From Plecoglossus altivelis (lineage: Eukaryota; Chordata; Actinopteri; Osmeriformes; Plecoglossidae), in contig BROE01000023.1 of assembly GCA_036571765.1 (NCBI GenBank), positions 4,945,972 to 5,009,971 of the forward strand: 64,000 bases of DNA, given 5' to 3'. Below, in pieces: positions 34,401 to 47,806 of the stretch. The position numbers were made by a program, and so were the translations under genes. Numbering within the stretch: position 1 is the stretch's first letter; the number at the start of each line of letters is the position of its first letter. Below the pieces are notes generated by a model. It was not told where the DNA came from. It made no database searches and saw nothing but the letters and a program-made list of their open reading frames with translations.

Positions 34401-37400
34401 TTTTGGAGACTCAATGATCTGATACTAGACACTATGTAAGTACAAGGCAGTGCCACAAGGGTCATTTGGATAAGCTGTTTGTGCAAAATAAATGGGTCTA
34501 AAAATATGACCATGCAGCAAGGGACGTTGGCATGGTCTCGCATAGTTTGTTGCTTACAAATGCAAACAGGTCATCCAAACATTCACACACTGATAGTGAT
34601 ACTGTTTGAAGTTGAAATGTTTTGAAGTAGGGGTGTTGCTAAGATGAGCGGTTACCATGGCATTCGTTAAATAGGTTGAGGCAAGGCGTACAGCTTTCTA
34701 CAAACTCACTAAAGACAAACGGACTGTGGAAGATTTCCTCAGGCTAAAAGTACGTTAGCTCCCCGGATGTGACACCCCCAGAATGGGAATGACAAACGTG
34801 AGTAGGCTTATCTCTCTAATGTCATTACATTTGTTGCTGTGTAGGCTACACAAATAAATCACTGCGATTTAGCCCTATGTAGACTACAATGATTTGATTT
34901 ACATTGCTTTGCTTGGCATCATTAAATGAAGACACTTTCTCGCTGGACAGCATTTCAATAGGGTCAATTGCGGGGGCATGCTGTCCCTTTTGAAGCTAAC
35001 TTTCTTATCGCAAACACAGTCTGGATGCGGCCCGGATGAGCAGCTACGACTGCTGGAATAATATTGAATCAACGTCTATCAAAGGATTCTCTTCATGGAT
35101 GACTAACAGCAAGCCAATGTGAAGACCATATTTTATTTTCGCCGTACAGTAGTAAATGTTATCATGTTGAACAATTGCATTGACCGATGGCCGAACTCTT
35201 CCAGCCGTTAAGCCATCGAGACACTGAATCAGCTACCCAACATCCTAATCACCTGCTGCATCGCGGGCATGGCCGTCAAGGGCGTCACTGTCTGATTCTC
35301 AGACTTCCTTCCAGACGGTTTTGTAATGTCATTGAGGAAGCACGATGGGAGAAACCTCTTGGAAGTCAAAATCAAAAGGTCACATGCCAGGGGGTGACCC
35401 AGGGGCATTGTGGGTAAAGTGGGCAGCGATGAGCCCAGCGGTAATCCATTTTGGCGTTGCTTATTGCGGTGTGTGTCCGGACCTGACAGGTGCGTTCTCA
35501 AGGGCCACTTAGCCTACCCCTTGATCCTGGTCCAAAACGAAACTGGCTTGTATTTCAAACCAAAGGACCCAGTAGGAGCAAAAGAATGACCTTTCTTTTG
35601 CTTTCAACATCTTTGCTCTAATTGGGAACGGGTTTAGAGGAATGTGGAACCCGTTTGCGTTTGGGTTTTACTTAGGGGCATAGAACCGTACGGTCGCTCC
35701 CTCAAGCGACGTGTCTGTCATCAGCTGGGACCTTTGAAAGAGCGTCTACTCTAAAAGCTTCTGTTTGATGGCAGTCAACAGGATGATATGTTGTCTCAAG
35801 GAATCTGGGATACAGCTAAAGGGACATCTGCTCGCTGCTCATCCATGGGTGAGCAGACCAGTAAGCATAAGCATATGCATCCTCATATTACACAAGTTCT
35901 CAAGTCCTGTCCGGGCCGGTTTACCAGTAGTAAAAGTATTTAAAGTTAGGTAAGGGTCATCTGTAGGGATGTAAAGCAATTTAATTTAGTAATAAAACTG
36001 ATGGCTTGCTTTGAAATGAATTAATCTAAATTAGAATTGACCATGATTTTGGCCGATATGTGAGGCAATGAATACTAAGATGGCATAAACTTGAAAGCCA
36101 CAGATCTCTTTAATGTCCCGTGTATTCAGATTCAATTCGACCCAGACCCCTAGCGGTGAGGCCTCAGCTGTAGATGGTACACTCACTAAACCAGGGTGCA
36201 CATCGTGCCATTCTTCCGCCCCTTAAATTCGGTCTGCGAGGAATTGCTTGAATCGAGCGCTAACGCGTGCTAGCCACTTGTAGGGAGCATGATGGAATGC
36301 TTGCACCGGCCGCTGCAAGGAGGAAGCATCGCATCAACTGAGTGGTTGTTTCCTGTCCAACAGGATGCCTGGACACACACTGGAAGATCAGCTGAGGTGA
36401 GGAAAGTTAGATAAACCAGCAGTCCACTGTCTCGCCAAGACATCCCCAGTTGTAATCTATAAAAGTGAGTGGTTCTTGCTAAAGGGACAGTTGTTAGCAG
36501 ATATGCAGATGTTCTATAGTCCCCCCCCCCCCCCCGTGTGAGACCTGAGCCTTTTACTTGCTGTGCACGCAATGCAAGTCCTTGACCATGATCTACTGGT
36601 TGAGCTTGGTTCAGGTGTGAGTGCCACAATAGGATATCCTTCTCTTGAAGTCATTGCGAATTCCATGAACTACATTATGTCCCAAGTCTGCACAATGCAT
36701 TCATGTTCTGTCAAGGCCATATGCTCATGATAGCAGTAAAGGATTTAGTGAGCGTTAATAAAGTATTAACTAATGGAGTAGCATGAACCAATGGAACCAC
36801 TAAATGAAGCAGTGGTTGTGCCTATATGCCACCTCCAGGCCCCTGCCAAGTGTTGTGGATCGTACCATTACATGTTACGGGGAGAACGGATCAAGGGGAT
36901 TACAGTTTCTAGGCCGTTTCCATCCTGGTCTGATCTTTCTCATGGGTTCAGTGGGAGATCCATGACCCTCCATGCTGCTTCACAGGCTCTTCCTGCCCGG
37001 GGGCCTGTCTGCACACAAGGAAGCAGTTACACCCATGTCTTAGCTGAGACAGCTGATTCTCCAAGCTAATAGCGTAAGACCTTAAACCTGTTTTTTCTGG
37101 TTTCAGTTTTTTTTCTTCTCCCGAAATCCTTTCCTGATTCTTGTAACGAATCAATCTTTTCCTGCTAGGATGTTCTGGTTCCTCGTTGTGGTTTCCTTCT
37201 GTCTCGCTTCCTGGTGATGCCATCCATGCGCTCTAACTCGCGAGGCTGCGTCTGCCTGTCCACATGTTGAGCCATGCTAACCAGAGCAGCATTCAGAAAG
37301 CCCAGGCTGCTAATTAACCAAGCGCTCAACCTTTCCTTCCAAGCCCCCCCCCCCCTCTCCACCACCATCACCACCCCTTTTTCTCTCTGGCCGCACACAT

Positions 37401-38136
37401 CACATCTGTCTCCCGTTCCAGCGGTGATCCAAGCATTCCAGGGTGTCCGGGGCGCGAGGTCCATCTCCTTTTCTGGAAGTTTCCCTTTTCCTTCTTCTGC
37501 TCTCCGAGCTGGCGAGGTCGCGTGCGTTCTCCGTCTTCTCTGCTCTCGCTCGGGAACCCTGCCGCACCGCTCTGGGCTGTCGGCTAAGCAACGGATTATA
37601 GCGCTGCCCCCTACAGAGATACATGGCACCGCTGCTGGATCAAAGGGCTGATGGGGTGGTTATCAAAGTTCCAGGGGGCTTCTCTATTATGTCATGCATT
37701 GCTTAACAAAGAGATTTTTACTGTGCTTTGATGGGCCCTTGCGGGACTCTGTGGCAGAGCCTGGTGTGTAGTCGCTCAGTCAAAACAGTCAGGCCCCATA
37801 CGTTCTGGAAGTCCTGAAGATTGAAGCCCATTCAGGATCAGAAACCCTCTTTTGGATTTGGGTGCTTCAGCCAGGCATGGCAGGAGGCTTGGTTTTCTCA
37901 CGTGAGAAACGGGACCCATTGGCAGTGTGTTTGGCGCTCGAGAAATCGGGCCTGTGTGTATTTAAAAGACATGCCAACCGCTTGTCTGCGCAAAAACAAA
38001 ATGTGCCTGCATGGGAAATAGCTTGCATGTCACAGTAGTGTGTATATCAGTGTTGTTGGCGTAGGTATGAAAGCCTGTGTGATTCTGTGAGATTCAATGG
38101 GACTGTATGACATAGTGGACTTGGTATTGATGCGTC

Positions 38137-38174
<38 letters not shown>

Positions 38175-40653
38175 GAGAGCATTCATGCTGTGTCACCATA
38201 TCCCCAGCTGCTTTTGTCTCCGCTAATTGATGATTTTCCTGTAACACCACACGCCTGCCACATGCCCCAGCCATGCCCCAAGGCGATCCTGGGTAAAGAG
38301 CGTTCGCGTGTCACCACGGCAGTAACTCAAACGCCTATTAACAGGAACACGCAAGAAAACGAGAATGCCGGCGGAAACGACGGCCGGCCAATGACGAGCC
38401 ATGAAACAAAGACACCTTTAGAACGGAGCGCGTCCCTCCACCGAGACCATGGGCCAGGGATTCCGGAGATACCATCCATCTTAGGCAACCTTTCTTCGAC
38501 GTTCGATCGGAACGTTTTCTTCTCCGCGTGAGACCTCGGGCCCGACAGTGGAGCATGTTCGAGTGTGGCGATATGATATGGTTAAGTGGAGGACATGGGT
38601 CGGTTGCGGTATGTGACACGCACACCTCTTGATTTTAAAGAGCTTGTGCAAGTAGAGAGGGGCGTACATACATTTGAGTATCCTGTTCGCTCTCCTAAGC
38701 CTCGTCCATTCTCTCTCTCTCTCTCTCTCTCTCCCCCCCTCTCTGTAGCCACTCTCATCTCTCTCTATCTTTTTCTCTCCCCACCCTATCTTCTTCTGCA
38801 CCCTGCCCCTCTCTAACCCCCCCCCCCATCTTCTCTCTCTCTCAATCGCTCTTTCACTGCCCCTCTCTCTCGCTTCTCTCTGTCCTAGCTAGCCGGCCGA
38901 CGGCATGGCTAATGATATTTGTGTCTTAATAGCTGCTGATGAACTGAAATAGTAGCCTCTCCAGCCTCTCTATTTACTTGCCTTTATTAGTTGCCTGCCT
39001 GCGTGAGTTATGACTCTGCCACATGCACATACTCGATGGCGAGGAACTCGTTTTTCTGTCCTTGACGTCACGTCCATAACCCCTATTCACACAGGCTTTT
39101 GTTGCATGAACATGACCGTGACGGTTTAGTCCCTCGTTTGATTTAGGTCCCTGTTTGATTGTAGGATTATTCAATGGGATTTAGTCTTGGGTGAAGGGAT
39201 TAGGTCATGCAGTCTTAGTCCTAAGTGTTCCACACCTCTCTGTTTTGCTCAGATGGTTGGGAAAGATATTGCTGGATTAAAAATTGAAAATCCCGAAAGG
39301 GGTAAAGGTTGCACATTCGCACAGTACAGTCCAGTGCAAAAGTCTTAGGAACAATAGTTGATACCAAAGAAATGAAAAAACCCAGACAGTATTTTGCCAA
39401 ATGGTACTTTTATACTGCCGCACAAGATATTAAAGTTGAGACACAGAAAAGATGAGACGGATATCAACCGAAACAATGCTGGCTGCGTAAGACGTCCGTA
39501 CAGCTCTGCGTTTACCCCCATCTTCTGAGGTCATTTCAGATGGGCCAGGGTGAGAATCCTGGAGCGAAAAAAAAAAGACATGGACTCACGTAGCTTTTTT
39601 TAGTGAGACCATGTCTATTTCTGCGTCTGTCTGCCTGTCTGCCTGTCTGTCTGATCCCCTGTCTGTCCCTCCTCTCCCCGCTCGTCATCTCCCCGCGTGC
39701 TGCATTCCCACCAGAGAGACGTGCATGCGTGTCTCTGTTCATCTGCTGTGTTCAGGGCCCGCGCTTTAACGCGGGTGTTCATTTTTCTGTGCGTACGTGC
39801 GCTTCTTTGAGTGTCTTCTGAAGTGTGGATGAAAGTTATTGGTTAGCACACTAGATCCCCCCCCTCCAGCCATCAGTGGCTCTCATGGGAAAGCTATTCC
39901 TTGCTCACATGATTTCCAGTCAAGTTGTCTCAGGCTATTCAAAGGCTTTTTTTCCCCCCCCCATCCTGGTCACTAGCAGTCTTCCAACCTTGTTTTGAAA
40001 CCGAATAACCGGATTGAACACGCTTTTATGTCACGAAAGACTCGGGTCTGATTTCCCGATACCGTGGTCGCGCACGCGGGAAGCTCCATGCATGCGCCGT
40101 CTCATAACGATGGGGGTGGATCTGCTGAAACCAGGACTTTGCTGGAAAGATCTGTGATCATGGAATCTTATTGAGCCATCTGGAGCCCAGTACACTCATT
40201 GCACATATAACTCTTCAAAAAAGGTTAGTCTACCTGAGTAAGCTTGTTAATGCGATCGAAAAGTTTTTTTTAATTTTTTAATCTGTAGCTGCAGGTACTC
40301 ATGATCTGGCAACAGACTCTTGAAATGACTTGATACCACGGCGATACGTCATAACAAGAGCGCCCTCGCACCAACGCTGGAGATCTCGCCCACTGGCACC
40401 GATATCATCATCATCATCCTCCTCCTCCTCCTCCTTCTCTTTCCTGCTGCGCGAGTCGCTCGCTCCCTTCCTCGCACGTCACGGTGCAAGACAAGAGGCT
40501 CAGTGGAGACGCGCTTCTGAAAGTCTGCTTAGATGTTCCCGCCGCTGCCGTCGCTTTTGTAGCCACGCGCTGACAGAAAGTAAACATGCCAAGATTTTGT
40601 TGAAAAGTCTTTTGAGAAGTGCTGCCCTCAACTATCTGTTTTAAGTGAAGAGT

Positions 40654-40694
<41 letters not shown>

Positions 40695-40859
40695 TGAGAA
40701 AGTGTGCCTGTGTGTCAGCATGTGTGTGTGTGTGTATCTGAGAAAGTGTGCCTGTGTTTTAAGTATGTGTGTTTGTGTGTGTGTGTATCTGAGAAAGCGT
40801 GCCTGTGTTTCAGCGTGTGTGTGTGTGTGTATCTGAGAAAGCGTGCCTGTGTTTCAGCA

Positions 40860-40922
<63 letters not shown>

Positions 40923-43070
40923 ACATGCTTATGTGTGTGAGAGGAAGAGAGACCCTGTGCCATTGTTGGGTTTTACAAGATAAGCCACTTCCTGACAACT
41001 GGCAGCCCAGTGTTCTATTCATATCCAAAAGCACTCTATTTTTATCCTCTTTTGGGTCTTACTCCAGCAAGTGTTTTTATTTAACGTGTGTTCCCCGGAA
41101 GGCTGTGTCACTACGGGTCACTTCCTGTTACAAAGTTCCCCATTGTAGCGTTCGCCAGTCGCCAAAAACTGTCCCGCTCAGGCAGAGAAGATGACATGTG
41201 GGAAGAAAAGAGTGCGTGTGTAGTTTTCCTTCTTTGTAGTTCGTGTCTCAACAGGAAGCTCTCCTGATAGCTGTCACAATCTAAATCTTATTCCTCCTCA
41301 CGACGCTTTTGATATATTCCGTTCTTTTTCTGGTCACAGAACGCACCTCGTGAGTTTGGCTTGAAAGTGCTCAGCAGGGTAAGTAGGGTACCATCATGGA
41401 ATCAAACTGCCACAAAGTGAGAGAAATCACAGTCGGTGGCTAACTCCTGTCGTGCTGTCTGTAAAAAGGAAGATTCGATGCATCGATATTGGGACCACGA
41501 CGAGGTCGTGTAGCTGATGCACCGATCCAAGTTTCTTATGCAACATTTCTGCAGCGCCTCACATCGTGCACTGGCTTAAGTAACCACCCACTCATCCAAA
41601 TGGGACATGTAAATCAGGAATAATGTAAATTTTTCTTTCGGTAGACATGTCTGCTAAACAAATAGATTGCGTAACAAGCATCAGGTGCAGTTTGGGGTCG
41701 ACGTTGTCAGATTGCCTTCAGGTCCACCTTAAACCATGAAACCCTCTCAACCCTCGCTCTGGTCACTGTTGCTCTGTAGGTCCCAGTCAAGTGTTCACCA
41801 ATCAAGCATGACTTTCTCCCCCCCCCCCCAACTGTCTCCCGCTCTTGAATGTAGCCAGGGCCGTGGTCCAATCAGTGGTCTCTGTTAGCATTCACACGAC
41901 CGGGGAGGAAACTGTATCGCTGACGTGTCAAGTCTTGTTTCAGAAAACAGATCCCACATCAAAAGCAGCACCCCCCCACACAGTCTATTTTAGGACCAGT
42001 AACTGAGTACACCAACCAGTTTGTGTCTCACAGGGAGAATGACAGTTACTGGATATTGTTTGAAATCTGGGCTACCTCGATGGTCGGACCCAATCGGTAC
42101 ATCGACGGGAACGTTTCTGGCGCGATCCTTTCATCAGTCACTAGGAATGTAAATATTTGAGTGAAACAGTCTGGGACAATCTAGTGGGACTGTGTATCTG
42201 TGCGAGTTTTGTGACAGTGAACGCCCACTGAATTCATACAGTGGGAGACTGTATGAGACTGCATGTTGTAGTGTTGTGTTGCTGAGACAGCGTGGTCTTA
42301 CCCTGTGCAGTCAGTAGGTTTTGTCTGGGCAGATCTTGAGATTCAGCCTGGATTATGAAACGCGACCAGCCCCTGTACACAACAGCTGTGCATATCATAG
42401 CCTGACATCAGTCTACCTCTGTGTGTACCAGTCTGCCCGTGTGGGTGGGTGCATGGACATATTGGCAGTCTGTCAGTTTGTATGTGTGTGAAGTTCTGCG
42501 CACAGGTTAGCTCTTGTCTGGCTGTGCGTGTCTGCATCTGTGTGGGATGTCTCCCTGTGTCTCTCTGTGTCTCTTTGTGTCTCCCTGTGTCTCCCTGTGT
42601 CTCTTTGTGTCTCTCTGCATCTCCCTGCATCTCCCTGCGTCTCCCTGTGTCTCCCTGTGTCTCTCTGTATCTCCCTGTGTCTCCCTGTGTCTCTCTGTGT
42701 CTCCCTGTGTCTCTCTGTGTCTCTCTGCATCTCCCCTTGTCTCTGTCTGCGGCATTTCTCTGTGTCCCTGTGTCTCTCCGCGTCTCTCTGCGTTTCTCCG
42801 CGCATGCTCCCTTCACTAATGTGCGCGTCTGCTTGACTTCTGTGCTGGTTTCCTCTCCCACTCGCTGTTTGGAGCGAAGCCAGAGGAGAGCTGCTAGGGG
42901 AGGGGAAGCCCGCTCCAGTCATGGGCTCATTTGCCGGAGAGGGATTCTCCTGGATACAAACAGACACAGTGTGGTCGGTGGGAAGCGTGAGGGGAATGAC
43001 AACAACATGCCATACAGGCAAACGGAATCACTGCAGCAAGCCGAGGGGGTCTGGGGCTCTGGGAGATTTT

Positions 43071-43106
<36 letters not shown>

Positions 43107-46100
43107 GGGCGGGGGTGTTCGCCCTCACGCACTCTTGAACCCCCCCAGTCTCCAGCAGTCTGGGGATTTGCATTTGAAGAATCAGAACCGACGATTGTTG
43201 TATGATGTCCTCGCTAATATATCCTACCAATTAGCGAGAACAAATGCATCTGCTTTGAAGATGGCGTGGAATTATTTCACCTCCCTTTCCAGATCAACGT
43301 AGGTGACCCGTGTCCTCTGTACGCTGCAGCTGCTGATGTACAAACATGTTTGTCTGTCACAAGCTTTAGTTGACCTTGACCTGTTGTTGACCTTTGAACT
43401 TCTTTCCCCCCCCCCCCCCCCACCCACCCACCCATCCCCTGGCAGACCCATGTCTGACAGTGATGCCGCCATGCATAGGAGACGCCGACCGCTTCAGTCT
43501 GGAAGCCCTGCACCAGATCCACAAGCAGCTGGACGACGACAACGACGGCGGGATCGAGGTCAACGAGAGCGTGGAGGTAGGCGAGCGGCCCCCGTCGCGT
43601 CCTCGCCGACGGCGTCTGTCCACCTCAGCTCATCAGCTAAGGCTTCTTGGTTGCTTAGGGTCTAAGTTGTGGGTTCTGAGTGGGTTGGGTTTTCTGCATG
43701 GTTCCCTGCTGTCTGGTGTTCAAGGTTCCGGCCGGAGAGGAGGAGAGGCAGGGACGAGGCAGGTGAGGGGGCGCTAACAGCCTTGTGGTTCGTCAAAGCT
43801 TTTACGCTTCTATAAACCTCAAAGTACAAATATTTAGAGGCCATTAACAACTTAATGAGCTGCAGTCTACTGCGCTCCAGCAACGGAAGAGAAAGACAGG
43901 GGTGAGAAACGGACCGCCACAGAAAGAGAGAGACCAAAAGAGAGACCAAAAGAGAGACCAAAAGAGAGACCAAAAGAGAGACCAAAAGAGAGACCAAAAG
44001 AGAGACCAAAAGAGAGACAGAGAGAAAGGAGAAGGGAGAGACAAGGGCAAACATAGAGCTGCATATCCCAGAGTGATTGACAGCATCTTACAGGGGGCCT
44101 GACCTGCACTGATCCCTGTGCCCACTGGCAATCAGCGCCGTCTTAGTTTTCACACACATTCTACTTTGTGTGTGTGCATGCACACCTCAGTCTGCCTGTG
44201 TTTGTTCATGAGGGCACTTCTGTCTATGTGTGTGTCAGTGTGTGTGTGCGCGCGCACCAGGAGTCATTTTTAACCCCTACGCTCGGTGGGGGTGTGAGAA
44301 ATGGTTATACCATCGCCCTTGGTCCTGGGGGGCATCGCTGCGCACCGGCAGAGGGGGAAGGAGGGGTGGGGCTGCGCGACGCAGGGGGGCAGTTGTTTTG
44401 GACGCCCGTGGGCCACTTTCTAAGATCCCAGCGGTATACTGGAGAGTGTCTGCGTGTGTGGGACCAGGAAAGAGCGAGGGGGAGGAGGAGACAGCCGTGC
44501 GTGCGTGCGTGCGTGCGCGCGCGCGTGACCGCGTGCGTGTCGGTCAGACAAAAGGCGGGAGTTCCACCCTCTGACTTTATAAGGGCACAGAGAAGAGGCT
44601 TTCGCCAGCCAAAAGCCTCAAGTTGTTATTGGCCCTCGCCGCCCACTGAGGATTTCAAAGGCCTGCTATTAACCGCTGCGGTCGCAAGAGGGCGGGTTGA
44701 GGAGATTTGTCGTGTGCTCACGGGTGGCAGCCTGTACTCTGACCTCCCGGATCAGCTTCAAGGATCCTCAACTGCAGGACAGACACCAAGCGGTCACAAC
44801 ACCACGTGGTGGATGAAGGGGCCAAAGCTTCGAAACGAAAGATCTAAGAGCAGCTATTAAACCAAACTGTCGCCTGCAACGGGATCTCCCTGATGTATGA
44901 GAAAGCGCAGCTTTTTAGAGAGCATGCCCAGGTGAACCCCATCAAGCAGAACAACCTCACCTCTTCCCGCCGTCCCGCAGTAGAAACAGAGGAAGCTCAG
45001 AGAACGGCTGGACGAAGCCGTCGCACCTGTCACATGACCTCTACTGTGCCCGTTTTTGGCCGGTGGGATGGGATCGTCACGTTCATGTGACGAGTGTCGC
45101 TCTGGTCTCTTGAAACTGGGACTGGGGAGCCATGACCGTTCCCGCGGCAACCGTGCTGCGGGCCAGAGGACTGGCGTGACGAACTCGCAACAGCGCGACC
45201 ATAGCTGAGTCATACGTGCTGAGGAGATCTTCTGTGGCTGTCCCTACACCTGCTGGCCAGGAGGACAGGAAGTCCCTCTCTCTCTTGACAGACGGTACAA
45301 GTTGACAGAAATGAGGAGGGTGGTGAAGGTATGGTTTAAAAGGGGACATGGACCCCTTTAAACTCTGGAAGATGACCTCACTCTTATCTGGTGAGGAAGG
45401 TTGCCCCTCTCCTTTCCCCCACACCGCTTCCTGAAAAGCGACCCCCCCCCCCCTTCCCCCCTCTCCTCTTCTGTCTCCTCCCCTGTCTCCTCTCCCATGT
45501 CTCCTCTTCTGTCTCCTCTCCTGCCCCCCCACCCCCCTTCACAAACACCACTTTGGAATCCACACACACACACATATCCCCCTTTCCCAAAACTTGACAC
45601 GCTGTCCAACACATATTCGAAGCCATATTTGTAATATTAGGGCATGGTAGCAAATACACAGTTTTCCATAACGTGCATTTCAGACATTCTTGGACAGCCC
45701 ACGGTGCATAAAGATGACGGGTGGCCTTGTTGTCACATCCAGAGGGCTGGAGATATACGATGACAATGTCACCAGCGAGCTTGCCAGCACGTACGGGGGG
45801 GTGGGGGGGGGTGGGGTGGTGGGGGGTGGCGGCTCAGGGCACGCTAGTAGTTTGAGCTCCTTGTACCCAAGGCAGAATGACAGGAATGTCCATACGGTTC
45901 ATTCGTGTGAAACGGCCAGTCAAGATCCGTGAGATTTGCATCTACTAACGGCCCCGGGAAAAAAAAGAAGACTCAAAACGAAACGTTAACAGTTGTTGAT
46001 TAAACAAGGTGGCTAGGAGATCCCAGAAGACTCAAATCCTGCACATTCTCTCCCATTTCTTGAGAATCAATAGTGGATTTATATTTTTTCCTTTCTTTCT

Positions 46101-47775
46101 TTCTCTTTTTTGAAATGTACGCGGAGGACTAGTCCTTCGCAGAGGTGCGGTCCAACCTCTCCGACGCCTCTCTGTTCTGCGCACCAACGGACGCAGGTTC
46201 CTTCACCCACATGCACAGAGGGTTAGGAGAACCTTTGGGGAGAACCTTTGGGGAGAACCTTTGGGGAGAACCTTTGGGGAGAACCTTTGGGGAGAACCTT
46301 TCAGTGTTTAGCTGCCACACCAGTTCTGACCCCCAACCTCAGACCTGCGGCTCGATAATCAGTCTTATAAACACGGATGAACCCACTCTTCGACGGAACA
46401 TGGGTGCAATCTGAGACCATTGCACATCTACAGAATGTACATTTTCTGGCAAAAAAAAAACGAAACGATAAAAACAAGGAAGGCTGTTTGCCTTCTTAGA
46501 ACGAGAAATCATATCTTAATGCCTTAATATAGCATGTATGGCCTGCCTCCTGCTGTATCCCTGCCACCCTAACCCCGAGTCCTAACCCAGAGTCCTAACC
46601 CAGACACCGGGGGTGAGGTTGGGTTAGGACAGCGGGGGAAGGTGGTGTGTGTGGGCTAAAGGGCCCCTTGTGTGTGTTAGGTTCTGTAAGCTTTTAATGG
46701 CCCACGGCTGACATCTTGACAAAGCCCAGGTGTTGCTGAACGCGTGTGTGTTCCCCCTGCGAGCGTGTCTCCCTCCCCGCAACCCTCGCCTCTACCTAAC
46801 AGAGACGTCCGTCCAGGACAGTCTAGGCAGGCCCCTATCTATAGGTGAGCGAAGACCTTGGAATGTTCTAGAAGCTTCTTGTGTTGAAGCCTTCCGGGGG
46901 GGGGGGGCGAGGAAGCATGGAGGAGAGGATTGCTGTGTGGCTCAGTGACGGGCCAAGCATTTCACCCCGCCATAGGCTGGAACTGGAGCCGGACATCTTG
47001 ATGGTGTCCTCTTTCGGACCGCAGCAGATTTTTGCAAAGTGTGTGTGTGAGTGAGAATTGTGCGTGTGTGTGCATGTGTGTGTGAGAGAGAGAGACAGTG
47101 TGGGCACGCATGCGAGAGGGTGCGTGCTTGTGCGAGAGAGAGAAAGTGTGTGTGTGTGTGCGTGTGGGCATGTACTCAACAGAGAGAAAGCGAGTGCCTC
47201 TGAGAGTCTCTCTCTACGTGTTAGGATCTGTGCGCATGTGTGTATCTGTGTGAGAGAGAGTGTGTGTGTGTGTTTTGTGAGTGTGGGCTTCTTAGAAGAC
47301 AGACTGGCAGACAAACACAGTGCACCGTCAAGGGTGCCAAAGTCTCCGCGATGACACTCATTAGCGGTGGACGCCCGGAACAGGAATTGATCACAGATAA
47401 CTAATAGGTCTCAGGTAATGGCTCGCTTGGCTAGACTCTTGCCGCTCTGCATAAAGAGCCCATTCACATCCTAAACGATCCGCCGCGTTCTTCTATGAAA
47501 TGGTTTTAGCCTACTTTAAGCCGTTCAAATCCCCAAACTCTGGAGACGACAATGAGTCAGCGAATCGGCAATCAGCATTCTGTCCACTGCCTAGCGACAC
47601 AGGCCCTTCAACACTTTGATAGCATCCTGTACGGGCTCGTGGAAATTGGGCGAGAGACAACTGGCAATACTGTTCTGTGCGAGAAAGGGAGGGTGGCAGG
47701 GAAGAAACTCCAAGGGTAATGAGGAAGCAGAGACGGTGTGGAAGTAAAATGACGGAGAAAGAGACAGAAAGAGGG

Positions 47776-47806
<31 letters not shown>

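Larger units (their letters stand above)
28440..43445 (+). other. stim2: stim2 intron 1 (15 kb)
   Basis: This intron holds no exon that I can support. It contains several microsatellites, a tRNA-like SINE remnant near 30.06 kb, a Tc1-like terminal fragment near 39.3 kb, a complex TG array at 40.64-40.92 kb and a CT-rich minisatellite at 42.54-42.80 kb. Long open frames on both strands near 42.3-43.1 kb are by-products of that minisatellite. Confidence 0.7.

Noticed and set aside
42343..43138. Long open frames on both strands (up to about 230 codons)
   Set aside because: They follow a 10-bp CTCCCTGTGT minisatellite and have repeated low-complexity translations on both strands; no splice context or homology.
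44168..44860. 230-codon open frame on the plus strand in stim2 intron 2
   Set aside because: GC-rich intronic sequence; no recognisable domain, composition not protein-like, no supporting splice sites.
46565..46625. CCTAACCC-like repeats resembling telomeric sequence
   Set aside because: Units are irregular (CCTAACCCAGAGT) and only about three copies; not a true interstitial telomere.
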